From: an uncultured Bradyrhizobium sp.
GTDB taxonomy: Bacteria > Pseudomonadota > Alphaproteobacteria > Rhizobiales > Xanthobacteraceae
Direction of reading: 5' to 3'
NCBI RefSeq assembly: GCF_936943645.1
Contig: NZ_CAKZJO010000065.1
Span: forward strand, 1 to 64,000
DNA length: 64,000 bases
In this document: piece by piece, positions 8,316 to 16,432 of the stretch
Position numbering within the stretch: the stretch's first letter is position 1
Layout: each line of letters begins with the position of its first letter
Notes under the pieces: model-generated
What the model was told of the DNA's origin: nothing
Database searches by the model: none
The model's input: the letters and a program-made list of their open reading frames with translations, nothing else
Position numbers and translations under genes: made by a program

Positions 8316-8473
8316 GCACCGCCAACGACGGCGGCACAGACCGGCCAGCCCGGCGCAGCGGCGCCGGCAGAGCCGCCTGCTGTCGTTGACGGCCTTCGCC
8401 CGGACAGGCACTTTGGCGTCGACGTCCCAACCGGGGCCTCGAGACCTGCCCCGAGACCGAATAGCCTTCCCGC

Positions 8474-9580
8474 ATGTCCAAGCCGCTGATCTCCGCTCTG
8501 GCCCAGTTCGCGGCCGCCACGGCCGGCCGCAACATGACCAAGGCGGCCTATGTCGCGGTGACGGTCGGCGTGCTCAGCATGGTGTTGCTGACCGACAACC
8601 GGGCCAGGGAGGCGCACGGCTGGGTCGATGGCCTGCTCTGGGCCTGCCTCGCCTATTTCGTGTTCGAATGGCTGGTCCGGCTGCGCCACATGAGGCAACA
8701 GGGACGACTTTCGCTTTATGTCTCCTCCTCCGCCGGCATCGTCGATGCGATCGGAGCGCTGGCCGTGCCGGCCGCGCTTCTCCTCGGCGTCGAGCCCAGA
8801 ACGGCTTGGCTGCTCAGCGTGCTCTGGGTGTTGAAGGTGGTCCCGGGCATTCCGGGCCTGCGGCAGCTTCGCCGCGTGCTGGTGCTGGAATCGGGACCGC
8901 TGGTCAGCGTGCTCGTGATCTTCCTGATGGTGGTCTTCCTCGCCTCCGTCGCCGAATATTTCCTGGAGCGGGACGTGCAGCCGCAGACGTTCGGCAGCGT
9001 GCCGGCCGCACTGTGGTGGGCTGTCGTCACGCTCACGACCACCGGCTACGGCGATGCCGTGCCGGTCACGCCGCTCGGGCGCATGGTGGCGGCCGCGGTG
9101 ATGATCTCCGGCCTCGGCGTGTTCGGCCTCTGGACCGGTATCCTGGCGACCGGATTTGCGGCCGAGACGCGGCGCGACAATTTCCTCAAGACCTGGGAAT
9201 CCGTCAGCAAGGTGCCGTTCTTCGCGGCGCTTGGACCCGCCGCCATTGCCGACGTCACCCACATGCTGCGCACCATGGAGCTGCCGGCGCGCACCATGAT
9301 CATCCGCAAGGGCGCACAAGGCGATTGCATGTATTTCATCGCCGCAGGGGAGGTCGAGGTCGAGCTGCCCGGCAAGAAGGTGCAGCTCGGCGAAGGCGCC
9401 TTCTTCGGCGAGATGGCGCTGCTCGGCAACAACAAGCGCGGCGCCAACGTCTCGACCACGAAAGTGTCGCGGCTACTGGTGCTCGATCTCGTCGACTTCC
9501 GCGTGCTGATGGCACGACACCCGGATCTCGCCGAGACCATCGACGCCGAGGCGCAACGGCGCGCGCTCGAAAACAAGTAA
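8474..9580 (+). CDS. Cyclic-nucleotide-gated potassium channel (MloK1-like)
   Basis: A 368-residue channel with a six-helix membrane domain and C-terminal cyclic-nucleotide-binding domain, matching the 355-residue Mesorhizobium MloK1. The selectivity filter is TTTGYGD at residues 188-194. The binding domain (residues ~245-360) has the phosphate-binding cassette FGEMALL at 311-317 and Arg322, equivalent to the cAMP-phosphate-binding arginine of MloK1. The fourth helix carries few positive charges, so gating is probably by ligand rather than voltage. It should conduct K+ across the inner membrane on cAMP binding. The downstream hydratase-like gene is 13 bases away. Confidence 0.9.
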   Translation: MSKPLISALAQFAAATAGRNMTKAAYVAVTVGVLSMVLLTDNRAREAHGWVDGLLWACLAYFVFEWLVRLRHMRQQGRLSLYVSSSAGIVDAIGALAVPAALLLGVEPRTAWLLSVLWVLKVVPGIPGLRQLRRVLVLESGPLVSVLVIFLMVVFLASVAEYFLERDVQPQTFGSVPAALWWAVVTLTTTGYGDAVPVTPLGRMVAAAVMISGLGVFGLWTGILATGFAAETRRDNFLKTWESVSKVPFFAALGPAAIADVTHMLRTMELPARTMIIRKGAQGDCMYFIAAGEVEVELPGKKVQLGEGAFFGEMALLGNNKRGANVSTTKVSRLLVLDLVDFRVLMARHPDLAETIDAEAQRRALENK

Positions 9581-9593
9581 GAAGGAGACAAGA

Positions 9594-10379
9594 ATGTCGG
9601 ACATCACCGACGCCGCAACCGGCCCCCTGCTCGAACGCGACGGCGCATGCGCAACCATCCGCCTCAACCGGCCGAAGCATCTCAACCGGCTGCAGGCCGA
9701 GGATCTCGGCGAGCTCGTCAGGCTGTTCGACCTGGTCGAGGCTGATCCCGCCATCCGCGTGCTGGTGCTGACCGGCACCGGGCGCGCCTTTTCCGCGGGT
9801 TACGATCTCAACTCGGTCGCCGAGCGCGCCGTCAGCGCACACGAGCAGCAGAGCGCGGGCTCCGCCTTCGAGGTGGTCGTCAACCGGCTGGAGGACTTGG
9901 GCGTGCCGACGATCTGCCGGCTCAATGGCGGCGTCTATGGCGGCTCGACCGATCTCGCACTCGCCTGCGATTTCCGCATCGGCATCGACACCGCCGAGAT
10001 GTTCATGCCGGCGGCGCGGCTCGGGCTGCATTACTACCGGAGCGGCATCAAACGCTACGTGACGCGGCTCGGCCTCGACAATGCGAAAAAGCTGTTCTTG
10101 ACGGCGCAGAAGATCAGCGCGCCGGAAATGCTGCGCATCGGCTACCTCACGGCGATGGTGCCGGAAGAGACGCTCGACGAGGAGGTCGACAAGCTCGCCA
10201 AGGTTCTCGCCGGCAACGCGCCGCAGGCGATGCGCGGCATGAAGCGCGCGATCAACGAATTCGCCCGCGGCGAGCTCGACGACCGCGCCGCCGATCAGCG
10301 CCACCGCGACAGCATGCGCGGCGACGAGATCAAGGAAGGCATCAAGGCGTTCGCGGAGAAGCGAGCGCCGCGGTTTTGA
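9594..10379 (+). CDS. Enoyl-CoA hydratase/isomerase family protein
   Basis: A 261-residue crotonase-fold protein. The CoA/oxyanion regions are present (FSAGYDL, and GGVYGGSTDLALACDFRI at about residues 112-129). The two catalytic glutamates of true hydratases are not evident: the first position is Asp in GGSTDLA and the second region reads LGLHYYRSG. It may therefore catalyse another crotonase-type reaction. AAGGAG precedes the ATG, and the gene lies 13 bases after the K+ channel, so the two are probably cotranscribed, although no functional link is known. Confidence 0.75.
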   Translation: MSDITDAATGPLLERDGACATIRLNRPKHLNRLQAEDLGELVRLFDLVEADPAIRVLVLTGTGRAFSAGYDLNSVAERAVSAHEQQSAGSAFEVVVNRLEDLGVPTICRLNGGVYGGSTDLALACDFRIGIDTAEMFMPAARLGLHYYRSGIKRYVTRLGLDNAKKLFLTAQKISAPEMLRIGYLTAMVPEETLDEEVDKLAKVLAGNAPQAMRGMKRAINEFARGELDDRAADQRHRDSMRGDEIKEGIKAFAEKRAPRF

Positions 10380-10414
10380 AATGGCGCTCAAGGAGTACGA
10401 GGAGGCGCCTCGCA

Positions 10415-10581
10415 CTCCGCCGTCGTCCTGGACAAGCGCGCCAAAGCGCGCGCAGATCCGGTACCCATAACCACAGGCAGTGGTTATGTGGCGAGCTGAT
10501 CACTCCGAGTCTTCGCAACACATCTCCCTGTGGTTATGGGTCCCGGGTCTACGCTGGCGCTTGCCCGGGACGACGGCGGAG
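10415..10581. repeat. Intergenic repeat, family C, copy 1
   Basis: Outer inverted arms CTCCGCCGTCGTCC...GGACGACGGCGGAG enclose nested repeats (ATAACCACAGG...CCTGTGGTTAT). A close relative is at 41948-42112. It fills most of the space between the hydratase-like gene and the GST gene. Confidence 0.8.
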
Positions 10582-10617
10582 ATTGAGGCGCCGCCTCATG
10601 GCACAACACGAACACCC

Positions 10618-11262
10618 TTACGTCCCAATCGCCTTCGCATGCTGCGCGGCCATCTCCTCATCCGCCGCGGTGATGCGCTGAAACGCCGGGCGCGCGGTCA
10701 TGCGGTCGGCATAGCGGACAAACACGTCCTTCTTCGGCACGATGCCGAACATCATGGTCCAGCTGAACGCGACGCCCCACAGCACGTCCGCGGCCGTCAT
10801 GCGTTCGCCGAGCAGGTACGGGCCCTTCGACAATTGCGCCTCCAGCGCACCCAGCATGGTGTCGTAATCGGCATAGGGCGATTGCGTGATCGGCGCCGGC
10901 TCGCGCTGCATGAACTTGTCGATCAGCGCGGGCTCGAAGGACGAGCCGTAATAGGCGATCCAGCGCAGATAGGGGCCGCGCAGCGGATCATTCAGCGCGG
11001 GCGTCAGGCCGGCCTGCGGGAACAGATCGGCAAGATAGATGGTGATCGCGACCTGCTCGGTCACCAGCGCCTCGCCATGGCGGATCGCCGGAACCTTGCC
11101 GAGCGGATTGATGGCGAGGTAGGCCGGCTGGCGCTGCTCGCCGGCCTTCATGTTGAGGATGTGGAGATCGTAGGGCGCGCCGAGCTCCTCCAGCAGCACC
11201 CGCGTGCCGGTGGCGCGGCTTTGCGGCGAGTAATACAGCGTGAGGCGGTTCGGATCGGTCAT
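10618..11262 (-). CDS. Glutathione S-transferase
   Basis: A 214-residue soluble GST. The N-terminal domain (LTLYYSPQSRATGTRVLLEE, then NPLGKVPAIRHGEALVTEQVAI with the cis-Pro) binds glutathione; the all-helical C-terminal domain starts near residue 85. AGGAG seven bases before the ATG at 11262 fixes the start. It is divergent from a WYL regulator, with a palindromic operator between them (11308-11334), so its expression is probably switched by that regulator. The substrate is unknown; the family conjugates electrophiles or protects against oxidants. Confidence 0.85.
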   Translation of the reverse strand: MTDPNRLTLYYSPQSRATGTRVLLEELGAPYDLHILNMKAGEQRQPAYLAINPLGKVPAIRHGEALVTEQVAITIYLADLFPQAGLTPALNDPLRGPYLRWIAYYGSSFEPALIDKFMQREPAPITQSPYADYDTMLGALEAQLSKGPYLLGERMTAADVLWGVAFSWTMMFGIVPKKDVFVRYADRMTARPAFQRITAADEEMAAQHAKAIGT

Positions 11263-11307
11263 GGCAGGTCTCCTGGGCATTGGCTGGCGATGCCCTTCTT
11301 ACGTACC

Positions 11308-11334
11308 CATACCTGACATCCTGTGTCAGGTATG
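11308..11334. promoter_or_regulatory. Palindromic operator between the GST and WYL-regulator genes
   Basis: Perfect 11-base arms CATACCTGACA and TGTCAGGTATG around TCCTG. It is 45 bases upstream of the GST start and 12 bases before the regulator start. The inner core ACATCCTGT is identical to that of the site at 3749-3772 beside the other GST/WYL pair, while the outer arms differ. Confidence 0.7.
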
Positions 11335-11346
11335 ATTTAAGGACTT

Positions 11347-12327
11347 ATGCGTGCGAGCCGGATGCTGTCGATCCTCACCACCCTCCAGGCCAAGGGGCAG
11401 GTCACCGCGCCCGAGCTTGCAGAGGCCTGCGAGGTCTCGGTGCGCACGATCTATCGCGACATCGATGCGCTCGCGGCCTCCGGCGTCCCTGTCTACGCCG
11501 ACCGCGGCGCCGAGGGCGGCTATCGCCTGCTCGACGGCTACCGCGTGCGCCTGAACGGCCTGTCGCAAAGCGAGGCCGGCGCGCTGTTCCTCGCAGGCTT
11601 GCCGGGCCCCGCCGCGGCACTCGGGCTCGACGCAGCGATGATCGCCGCGCAGAACAAGCTGATGGCGGCGCTGCCCGTCCATCTGCGCGAAGACGCCGGA
11701 CGGATGCAGGAGCGTTTTCATTTGGATGCGCCGGGCTGGTTCGGCGAGGCGGAAGAACCGCAACATCTGCGCACCATCGCCGGTGCGCTGCTGCGCGGGA
11801 CATTGATCAAGATCCGCTACCAGAGCTGGCGCGCGGAGAAGCAGCGCCGCCTCGCCCCGCTCGGCCTCGTGCTGAAGGGCGGCAACTGGTATCTCGCAGG
11901 CCAGGTCGATGCCAGCGTGCGCACCTATCGCGTCGCGCGCGTGCTCGACTGCACGGCGCTCGACGACCGGTTCGATCGTCCCGCCGATTTCGATCTCGCC
12001 GCCTATTGGCAGGCCGCGACACTTCGCCTCGAGGCCGAGATGCATCCGAATATCGCGGTGGTGCGGCTGTCGCCCTTCGGCGTCAAGCTGCTCGACGCGC
12101 TGAGCCAGCCCTATGTCAGGGCGCGTACCGAGATCGAAGAGACCACCGATGCAGACGGCTGGCGCATCGCGCGGGTGCCGACCGGCAAGACCTCATGGCA
12201 CGCCGCCGCCGAATTGTTGCGGCTCGGCCCGGAGGCCGAAGTGCTGGAACCCGCCGATCTCCGCGACAAGATGATGGAGATGACGCAGGCGATGGCCGCG
12301 CGCTATCGCGCGGCGCGGAAAGCATGA
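11347..12327 (+). CDS. YafY-type HTH/WYL-domain transcriptional regulator
   Basis: A 326-residue regulator, full length for the family. The HTH_11 domain spans about residues 1-60 (MRASRMLSILTTLQAKGQVTAPELA, with recognition region VRTIYRDIDALAASGVPVYAD). A WYL domain follows at about residues 140-220 and a C-terminal WCX-like extension completes the protein. Divergence from the GST and the palindrome immediately before the start codon suggest autoregulated repression or activation in response to a small effector. AAGGA precedes the ATG closely. Confidence 0.85.
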   Translation: MRASRMLSILTTLQAKGQVTAPELAEACEVSVRTIYRDIDALAASGVPVYADRGAEGGYRLLDGYRVRLNGLSQSEAGALFLAGLPGPAAALGLDAAMIAAQNKLMAALPVHLREDAGRMQERFHLDAPGWFGEAEEPQHLRTIAGALLRGTLIKIRYQSWRAEKQRRLAPLGLVLKGGNWYLAGQVDASVRTYRVARVLDCTALDDRFDRPADFDLAAYWQAATLRLEAEMHPNIAVVRLSPFGVKLLDALSQPYVRARTEIEETTDADGWRIARVPTGKTSWHAAAELLRLGPEAEVLEPADLRDKMMEMTQAMAARYRAARKA

Positions 12328-12466
12328 TTCCGGCACGTTTCGCCGGAGACCACGAAACAATCTTGAAACACGATTCTCCCGATCGCGCGTGAACGCGATC
12401 GCATCTCGGCTCGACCGAAGATGCAGGGACACAACAACGGCCTTAGCGCCACACTGGAGAATGAAA

Positions 12467-12715
12467 ATGTTTCGTAAGCTTGCTCTTGGTCTGATCGCTG
12501 CCGGTTCGCTCGGCGTCGCCGCTCTCGCGCCCACCGCGGCGTCGGCCGGCGGCGGCGGCTTCTATCCTCACCATCACTGGAATCACGGTTGGGGCTATGG
12601 CGGCGGCATCTACCTCAACACCGGCATCAGCAACTGCTACCAGGAGCGCGTCGTCCAGACCCGTCACGGCCTGCGCGTCCGCGTCGTGAATGTCTGCGCC
12701 TACGGGATCTACTGA
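12467..12715 (+). CDS. Small exported His/Gly-rich protein
   Basis: An 82-residue protein with a Sec signal peptide (MFRKLALGLIAAGSLGVAALAPTAASA, cleavage near residue 27). The mature part begins GGGGFYPHHHWNHGWGYGGG and has two cysteines, which could form a disulfide in the periplasm. The His-rich stretch could bind metal, but that is only a suggestion. GGAG seven bases before this ATG makes it preferable to the ATG two codons upstream. A hairpin terminator follows the stop. Confidence 0.7.
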   Translation: MFRKLALGLIAAGSLGVAALAPTAASAGGGGFYPHHHWNHGWGYGGGIYLNTGISNCYQERVVQTRHGLRVRVVNVCAYGIY

Positions 12716-12738
12716 GCCCGCCTGCATCTGACTGGCGC

Positions 12739-12765
12739 AACCCCGGTCGCTCCGCGACCGGGGTT
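12739..12765. terminator. Hairpin between convergent genes
   Basis: Perfect 12-base arms (AACCCCGGTCGC and its complement) with loop TCC. It lies between the small exported protein gene and the convergent REC-EAL gene. There is no long T-tract, so it may act on both strands only weakly. Confidence 0.65.
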
Positions 12766-12772
12766 CGTCGTC

Positions 12773-14005
12773 TCAGCTCGCGAGCGCCGTCTGTGTCGCG
12801 GAAGCGGCCTGTTCGTCTGCCAGGGAATTGCGCTCGGAGATCCATCGTTCGGCGCGCGCGCGCCGCAGCGAGGGCGCAAACAGGAAGCCCTGGGCGACGT
12901 CGCAGCCGATCCGGCGGATGATCTCGAGCGCCTCCGGGCTTTCGACGCCCTCGGCCACCACTTTCATGTTGAACGCCTTGGCAAGCGCGACAGAAGCATC
13001 GACGATCTTCATCATGTCGTCGTCGGATTCGCAGCCCTTGATGAAGGACTGGTCGATCTTCAGCTCGCTGAACGGCAGCCGCACCAGGGCCGCAAGCGAC
13101 GAATAGCCGGTGCCGAAATCGTCGATGGCCGTCCCGATTTTCTTGATCCGCAGCCGCACCAGAATGTCGTTGGCGCGGTCGACGTCGGCCATCGCCGAGG
13201 TCTCGGTGATCTCCACCGTCAGCGAGGTCGGCGGGATGTTTTCGCGGCGCAGGATCTCCTCGATCCGGTCGGGCAGGGTCAGATCCGACATCAGCGTGCC
13301 CGAGATGTTGACCGCAATGGTGAAGCCGGGATTGCGCTCGATCAGCTTGCGGCCCTGCGACATCGCCGACGACAGGATGCAATCGGTCACCTCGCGCATG
13401 AGGCCGGCTTGTTCGGCGATCGGAATGAACACCAGCGGCGACACCATGCCGAATTCAGCGGTGCGCCAGCGCGCGAGCGCCTCGGCGCCGATGACTCGTC
13501 CGGTCTCGAGCGCGATCTTCGGCTGAAACTCGACGAAGAATTCGTCGGCGGCGAGGCCGCGCAGGATCCTCTCCGGCGTGATCCGAAGCTGCGGCGAAGC
13601 AAATGGCGTAGCCAGCGGTGCGCGGCACGGCAATTCCAATGCGTTGCGCAGGCGGTTCAGATCGAGCGGCTTGGTCAGGCATGCGCCGAGCGACAGTTTC
13701 AACCCGCTCGCGACCCGCCGCGTGGCCTTCATGATGCGATCGTCGCAGCCGCTGATGATCACGATCGACATCGCATGGAGGCCGGCGTCCGCGACGAAGC
13801 GCAGCAGCTCCACCCCGTCCCGCTCGCCGAGCGACAGGTCGAGCGCCATGATCTCGAAGCCCTCGCGGCCCAGAAGCTCGGTCGCGGCCTCGTAGGAGGA
13901 CGCAACCACCGTCTCGTAACCGAGCTTTGCCCCGATCTTGCCGATCAGAACTCGCTGCACCAGGTCGTCGTCGACCACCAGAAGACGGCCTCTCGTTGCA
14001 CTCAT
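12773..14005 (-). CDS. Response regulator with REC and EAL (c-di-GMP phosphodiesterase) domains
   Basis: A 410-residue two-domain protein. The receiver domain (residues ~5-120) has the acidic pair in VVDDD, the phosphoacceptor Asp in MALDLSLGERDG and the switch Lys in LTKPLD. The EAL domain (residues ~150-395) retains EALARW, NISG, EITET, DDFGTGYSSL, KIDQSFIKG, VVAEGVES and AQGFLF, so the metal-binding and catalytic residues appear intact. It should degrade c-di-GMP when phosphorylated by an unidentified kinase. GGAG nine bases before the ATG at 14005 favours this start over one 12 codons upstream. No kinase gene is adjacent. Confidence 0.9.
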   Translation of the reverse strand: MSATRGRLLVVDDDLVQRVLIGKIGAKLGYETVVASSYEAATELLGREGFEIMALDLSLGERDGVELLRFVADAGLHAMSIVIISGCDDRIMKATRRVASGLKLSLGACLTKPLDLNRLRNALELPCRAPLATPFASPQLRITPERILRGLAADEFFVEFQPKIALETGRVIGAEALARWRTAEFGMVSPLVFIPIAEQAGLMREVTDCILSSAMSQGRKLIERNPGFTIAVNISGTLMSDLTLPDRIEEILRRENIPPTSLTVEITETSAMADVDRANDILVRLRIKKIGTAIDDFGTGYSSLAALVRLPFSELKIDQSFIKGCESDDDMMKIVDASVALAKAFNMKVVAEGVESPEALEIIRRIGCDVAQGFLFAPSLRRARAERWISERNSLADEQAASATQTALAS

Positions 14006-14297
14006 CACCAATCTCTCCAGACGTCGGCGGTGTTGATGCAAGCGACCTTAGAGCAGCGCCCTCGCTTGGTTGTGAATACAAGACGGCTAAAACTTTTCCG
14101 ATCCGGAAGAATTCGTTAGGCACGTTTTTGACGCCAACAAGCATTTGATCCTGCTGGCATTTATGCGACGCGCGGCGGAACGGTACCCCGATGTTCTTCC
14201 CCATGCGCAAGCGCAATGAACGCGTCGTAAAGCTCTCTATCGGAAGCCGGCAAATGCACGACAAATTACGGAGACGCCCTCACTGGCACTGGTCGAG
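14006..14297. other. Intergenic region between the REC-EAL and desaturase genes
   Basis: About 290 bases upstream of the minus-strand REC-EAL gene and downstream of the desaturase. It contains a small palindrome TTCCGATCCGGAA near 14096-14108. No gene or clear terminator was recognised. Confidence 0.35.
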
Positions 14298-15245
14298 CTA
14301 CCCGGCCTGCCGCTGCCGACGAAACCAGGCCCAGGTCTCGCGCGTCGTTCTGATGTAGCCGCGGCCACGATGAACGATCTCGCCGTCGACGATCGCGTTC
14401 AGCTTCGGCAGCGCGTGAAACGGGATCGAAGGATAGGCGTGGTGCTCGACGTGATAGGGCATGTTCCACGCGAACCATTTGACGATCGCAGCGGTGTAGG
14501 TGGTGCGCGTGTTCTGGAAAGCGCTGCGGGTGCGCTCGCAGCCGGTGTGTTCGGCATAGAGATAAGGCCGCAGGAAGAATTGCCCGCTCACGAGCGGGAC
14601 GATCCACACCCAGAGCAACAGCGCAGAGGAGAACCACAGCGACAGCGCAAGCAGCAGGACATAGAGCGCGACATAGACACGCGCCTCCCTGACGATGACG
14701 GCACGCTTGCCCTCGGGGATCCAGGGCACGACGACCTTGCCGGTGATCGCGTGGCCGAGCATCAGGCGGAGACGGCCGGCGACCTGGAGCAAGCCGCTAT
14801 AGGCGATCGCGAGCTGCGTGTCGGATGTCGGCTTCACGCCGACGATCAGCTCGGGGTCCCTGTCGGGATCCTGGGTGTAGCGATGATGATCCCAGTGAAA
14901 CAGGCAATAGTATTCGTAAGGCAATCCGATCATGAAGGCCGCGAGATAGCCGACGCCGAGGTTGAGGCGGCGGCTTCTGAACGCCGTCTTGTGCGCGGTC
15001 TCGTGCACCGCCATGAACAGGAAGGCGACGACATAGCCCTGCATCATCATCAATGGCAGCGCCCAAAGCACGCCCCAGGTCGAGGAAACCTTAGAGATCA
15101 GCGTGCCCACCAGCACGATCATTCCGAAATGGCCGAGGCCCTGCACGGCGCCCCGGAGATCGGAGCGGACCGATAATTCGCGCAGCATGGCCGGTGACAG
15201 CGGCTTCAAGCGATGATCAGGCTCGGAAACAGTTGCATCAGTCAT
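14298..15245 (-). CDS. Membrane fatty acid desaturase
   Basis: A 315-residue integral membrane di-iron desaturase/hydroxylase. Three histidine boxes are present: HETAH at residues 81-85, HWDHH at 117-121 and HVEHH at 265-269. Four or more hydrophobic segments lie between them. The family inserts double bonds into, or hydroxylates, acyl chains using O2 and an electron donor; lipid or carotenoid-like substrates are both possible. The gene begins 14 bases after an alpha/beta hydrolase gene and probably shares its promoter and operator near 16368-16398. Confidence 0.85.
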   Translation of the reverse strand: MTDATVSEPDHRLKPLSPAMLRELSVRSDLRGAVQGLGHFGMIVLVGTLISKVSSTWGVLWALPLMMMQGYVVAFLFMAVHETAHKTAFRSRRLNLGVGYLAAFMIGLPYEYYCLFHWDHHRYTQDPDRDPELIVGVKPTSDTQLAIAYSGLLQVAGRLRLMLGHAITGKVVVPWIPEGKRAVIVREARVYVALYVLLLALSLWFSSALLLWVWIVPLVSGQFFLRPYLYAEHTGCERTRSAFQNTRTTYTAAIVKWFAWNMPYHVEHHAYPSIPFHALPKLNAIVDGEIVHRGRGYIRTTRETWAWFRRQRQAG

Positions 15246-15259
15246 GAGCGGAGACCTGT

Positions 15260-16276
15260 CTACCTCGAAAGGAGCGCCGCGACCTCGGCCTTGAGAAAGG
15301 CCTGGTCGCGCGGATTGCCGACGGGATTGCCGGCGCGATGGCCGTGCAGCGACGGGATCGGATGCAGCACGGCGGATTTCGCGTTCACCAGCCGGCCGAG
15401 CTCGTCCTGATTGTCGCGCACGTCGAAATAGCGATCGGTGGCGCCAGGCATCAGCAGCATGTGCGCCTTGATCGCCGCCAGCGCGCGATCGAGATCGCCA
15501 GCGAATGCATCACAGCGGCTGATGTCGCCCCGCTGCCAGATGCCGACCTGCGTCAGCAGATCATTGGCGTCGCGCCGCGCGAACGTCGCATCCCAGGTGC
15601 GGACGAGATAATCCTCCAGCGAGGTGAAGCCCGCCTCGCGCCAGAGCTCATCACGATAGAAACCGTGCGACATCGCCCAGCCGGCATAGACCCGCCCCAT
15701 CGCGCGATAGCCGGCCACGGGCTTCTCCACGAAGCGGCCTTCGCGGAAGGCGGGATCCGCAGTGAGCGCGGCCTTCACGCTCTCCAGGAAGACGTAATTG
15801 TAGGGCGCGCAACGCGCACTGCCGCAGACCACGGCGGCTCGCTCGACCATATCAGGATGCAGCGCCGCCCAGTGATAGGCCTGCATGCCGCCCATCGACC
15901 AGCCATAGACCAGCGCCAGCTTCGCGATGCCGAACCGCTCGGTGAGGAGCCGGCGCTGGACCGCGACGGCATCGTGATAGGTCACCTCGGGGAACGGCGC
16001 GGCGGTGTTCGACGGCGAGGACGACAGGCCGTTGCCCAGCAGGTTCGGAATGATGATGAAGAAGCGCGTGGGGTCGAGCACGCCGTCGGGCCCGATCAGC
16101 CATTCGGTATCAGCGTGCTGTGCGCTGAACGAGGTCGGATAGAGGATGACGTTATCTCTCGCCGAACTCAGGGTGCCGTAGGTCCTGTAGACGAGCTTCA
16201 GCGCAGGAAATACGGCTCCGGACTGGAGCGTGACGTCGCCAGCCTCGAAGATCTCGCCATCGCTTGGCGCCGTCAT
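15260..16276 (-). CDS. Alpha/beta hydrolase, homoserine O-acetyltransferase (MetX)-like
   Basis: A 338-residue protein with the nucleophile elbow GWSMGGMQ (Ser127), a later Asp in PGATDRYFDV and a His in PSLHGHRAG, completing a catalytic triad. The whole pattern is MetX-like (IIIPNLLGNGLSSSPSN matches the MetX oxyanion region), but true MetX proteins are longer (about 370-400) and no methionine gene is nearby. It could be an acyltransferase or esterase acting with the desaturase downstream. GGGAG eight bases upstream fixes the start. Confidence 0.75.
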   Translation of the reverse strand: MTAPSDGEIFEAGDVTLQSGAVFPALKLVYRTYGTLSSARDNVILYPTSFSAQHADTEWLIGPDGVLDPTRFFIIIPNLLGNGLSSSPSNTAAPFPEVTYHDAVAVQRRLLTERFGIAKLALVYGWSMGGMQAYHWAALHPDMVERAAVVCGSARCAPYNYVFLESVKAALTADPAFREGRFVEKPVAGYRAMGRVYAGWAMSHGFYRDELWREAGFTSLEDYLVRTWDATFARRDANDLLTQVGIWQRGDISRCDAFAGDLDRALAAIKAHMLLMPGATDRYFDVRDNQDELGRLVNAKSAVLHPIPSLHGHRAGNPVGNPRDQAFLKAEVAALLSR

Positions 16277-16367
16277 GCGTCCAACTCCCGCTCACGCGGC
16301 CGCAGAGTGCCGCAGCTTCCACGATGCATCGATCATGCCGGACCCGCAGCTGCGCCATGCAGCAGAT

Positions 16368-16398
16368 TTAATAACTGTACGCATAGTACATTTATTAA
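16368..16398. promoter_or_regulatory. AT-rich inverted repeat upstream of the hydrolase-desaturase operon
   Basis: Arms TTAATAACTGTAC and GTACATTTATTAA with a five-base spacer (GCATA); only one position mismatches. It is unusually AT-rich for this genome and lies about 92 bases before the hydrolase start. Dyad symmetry of this size suggests a dimeric repressor, for example TetR-type, but no such regulator gene is adjacent. Confidence 0.6.
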
Positions 16399-16432
16399 CG
16401 ACCGGCAAGATAAATCCGCTTCTCCCGCCAGC

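Noticed and set aside
15260..16276. True homoserine O-acetyltransferase (metX)
   Set aside because: The fold and nucleophile region match, but the protein is shorter than MetX and sits with a desaturase, not with methionine genes, so only the family-level call is kept.
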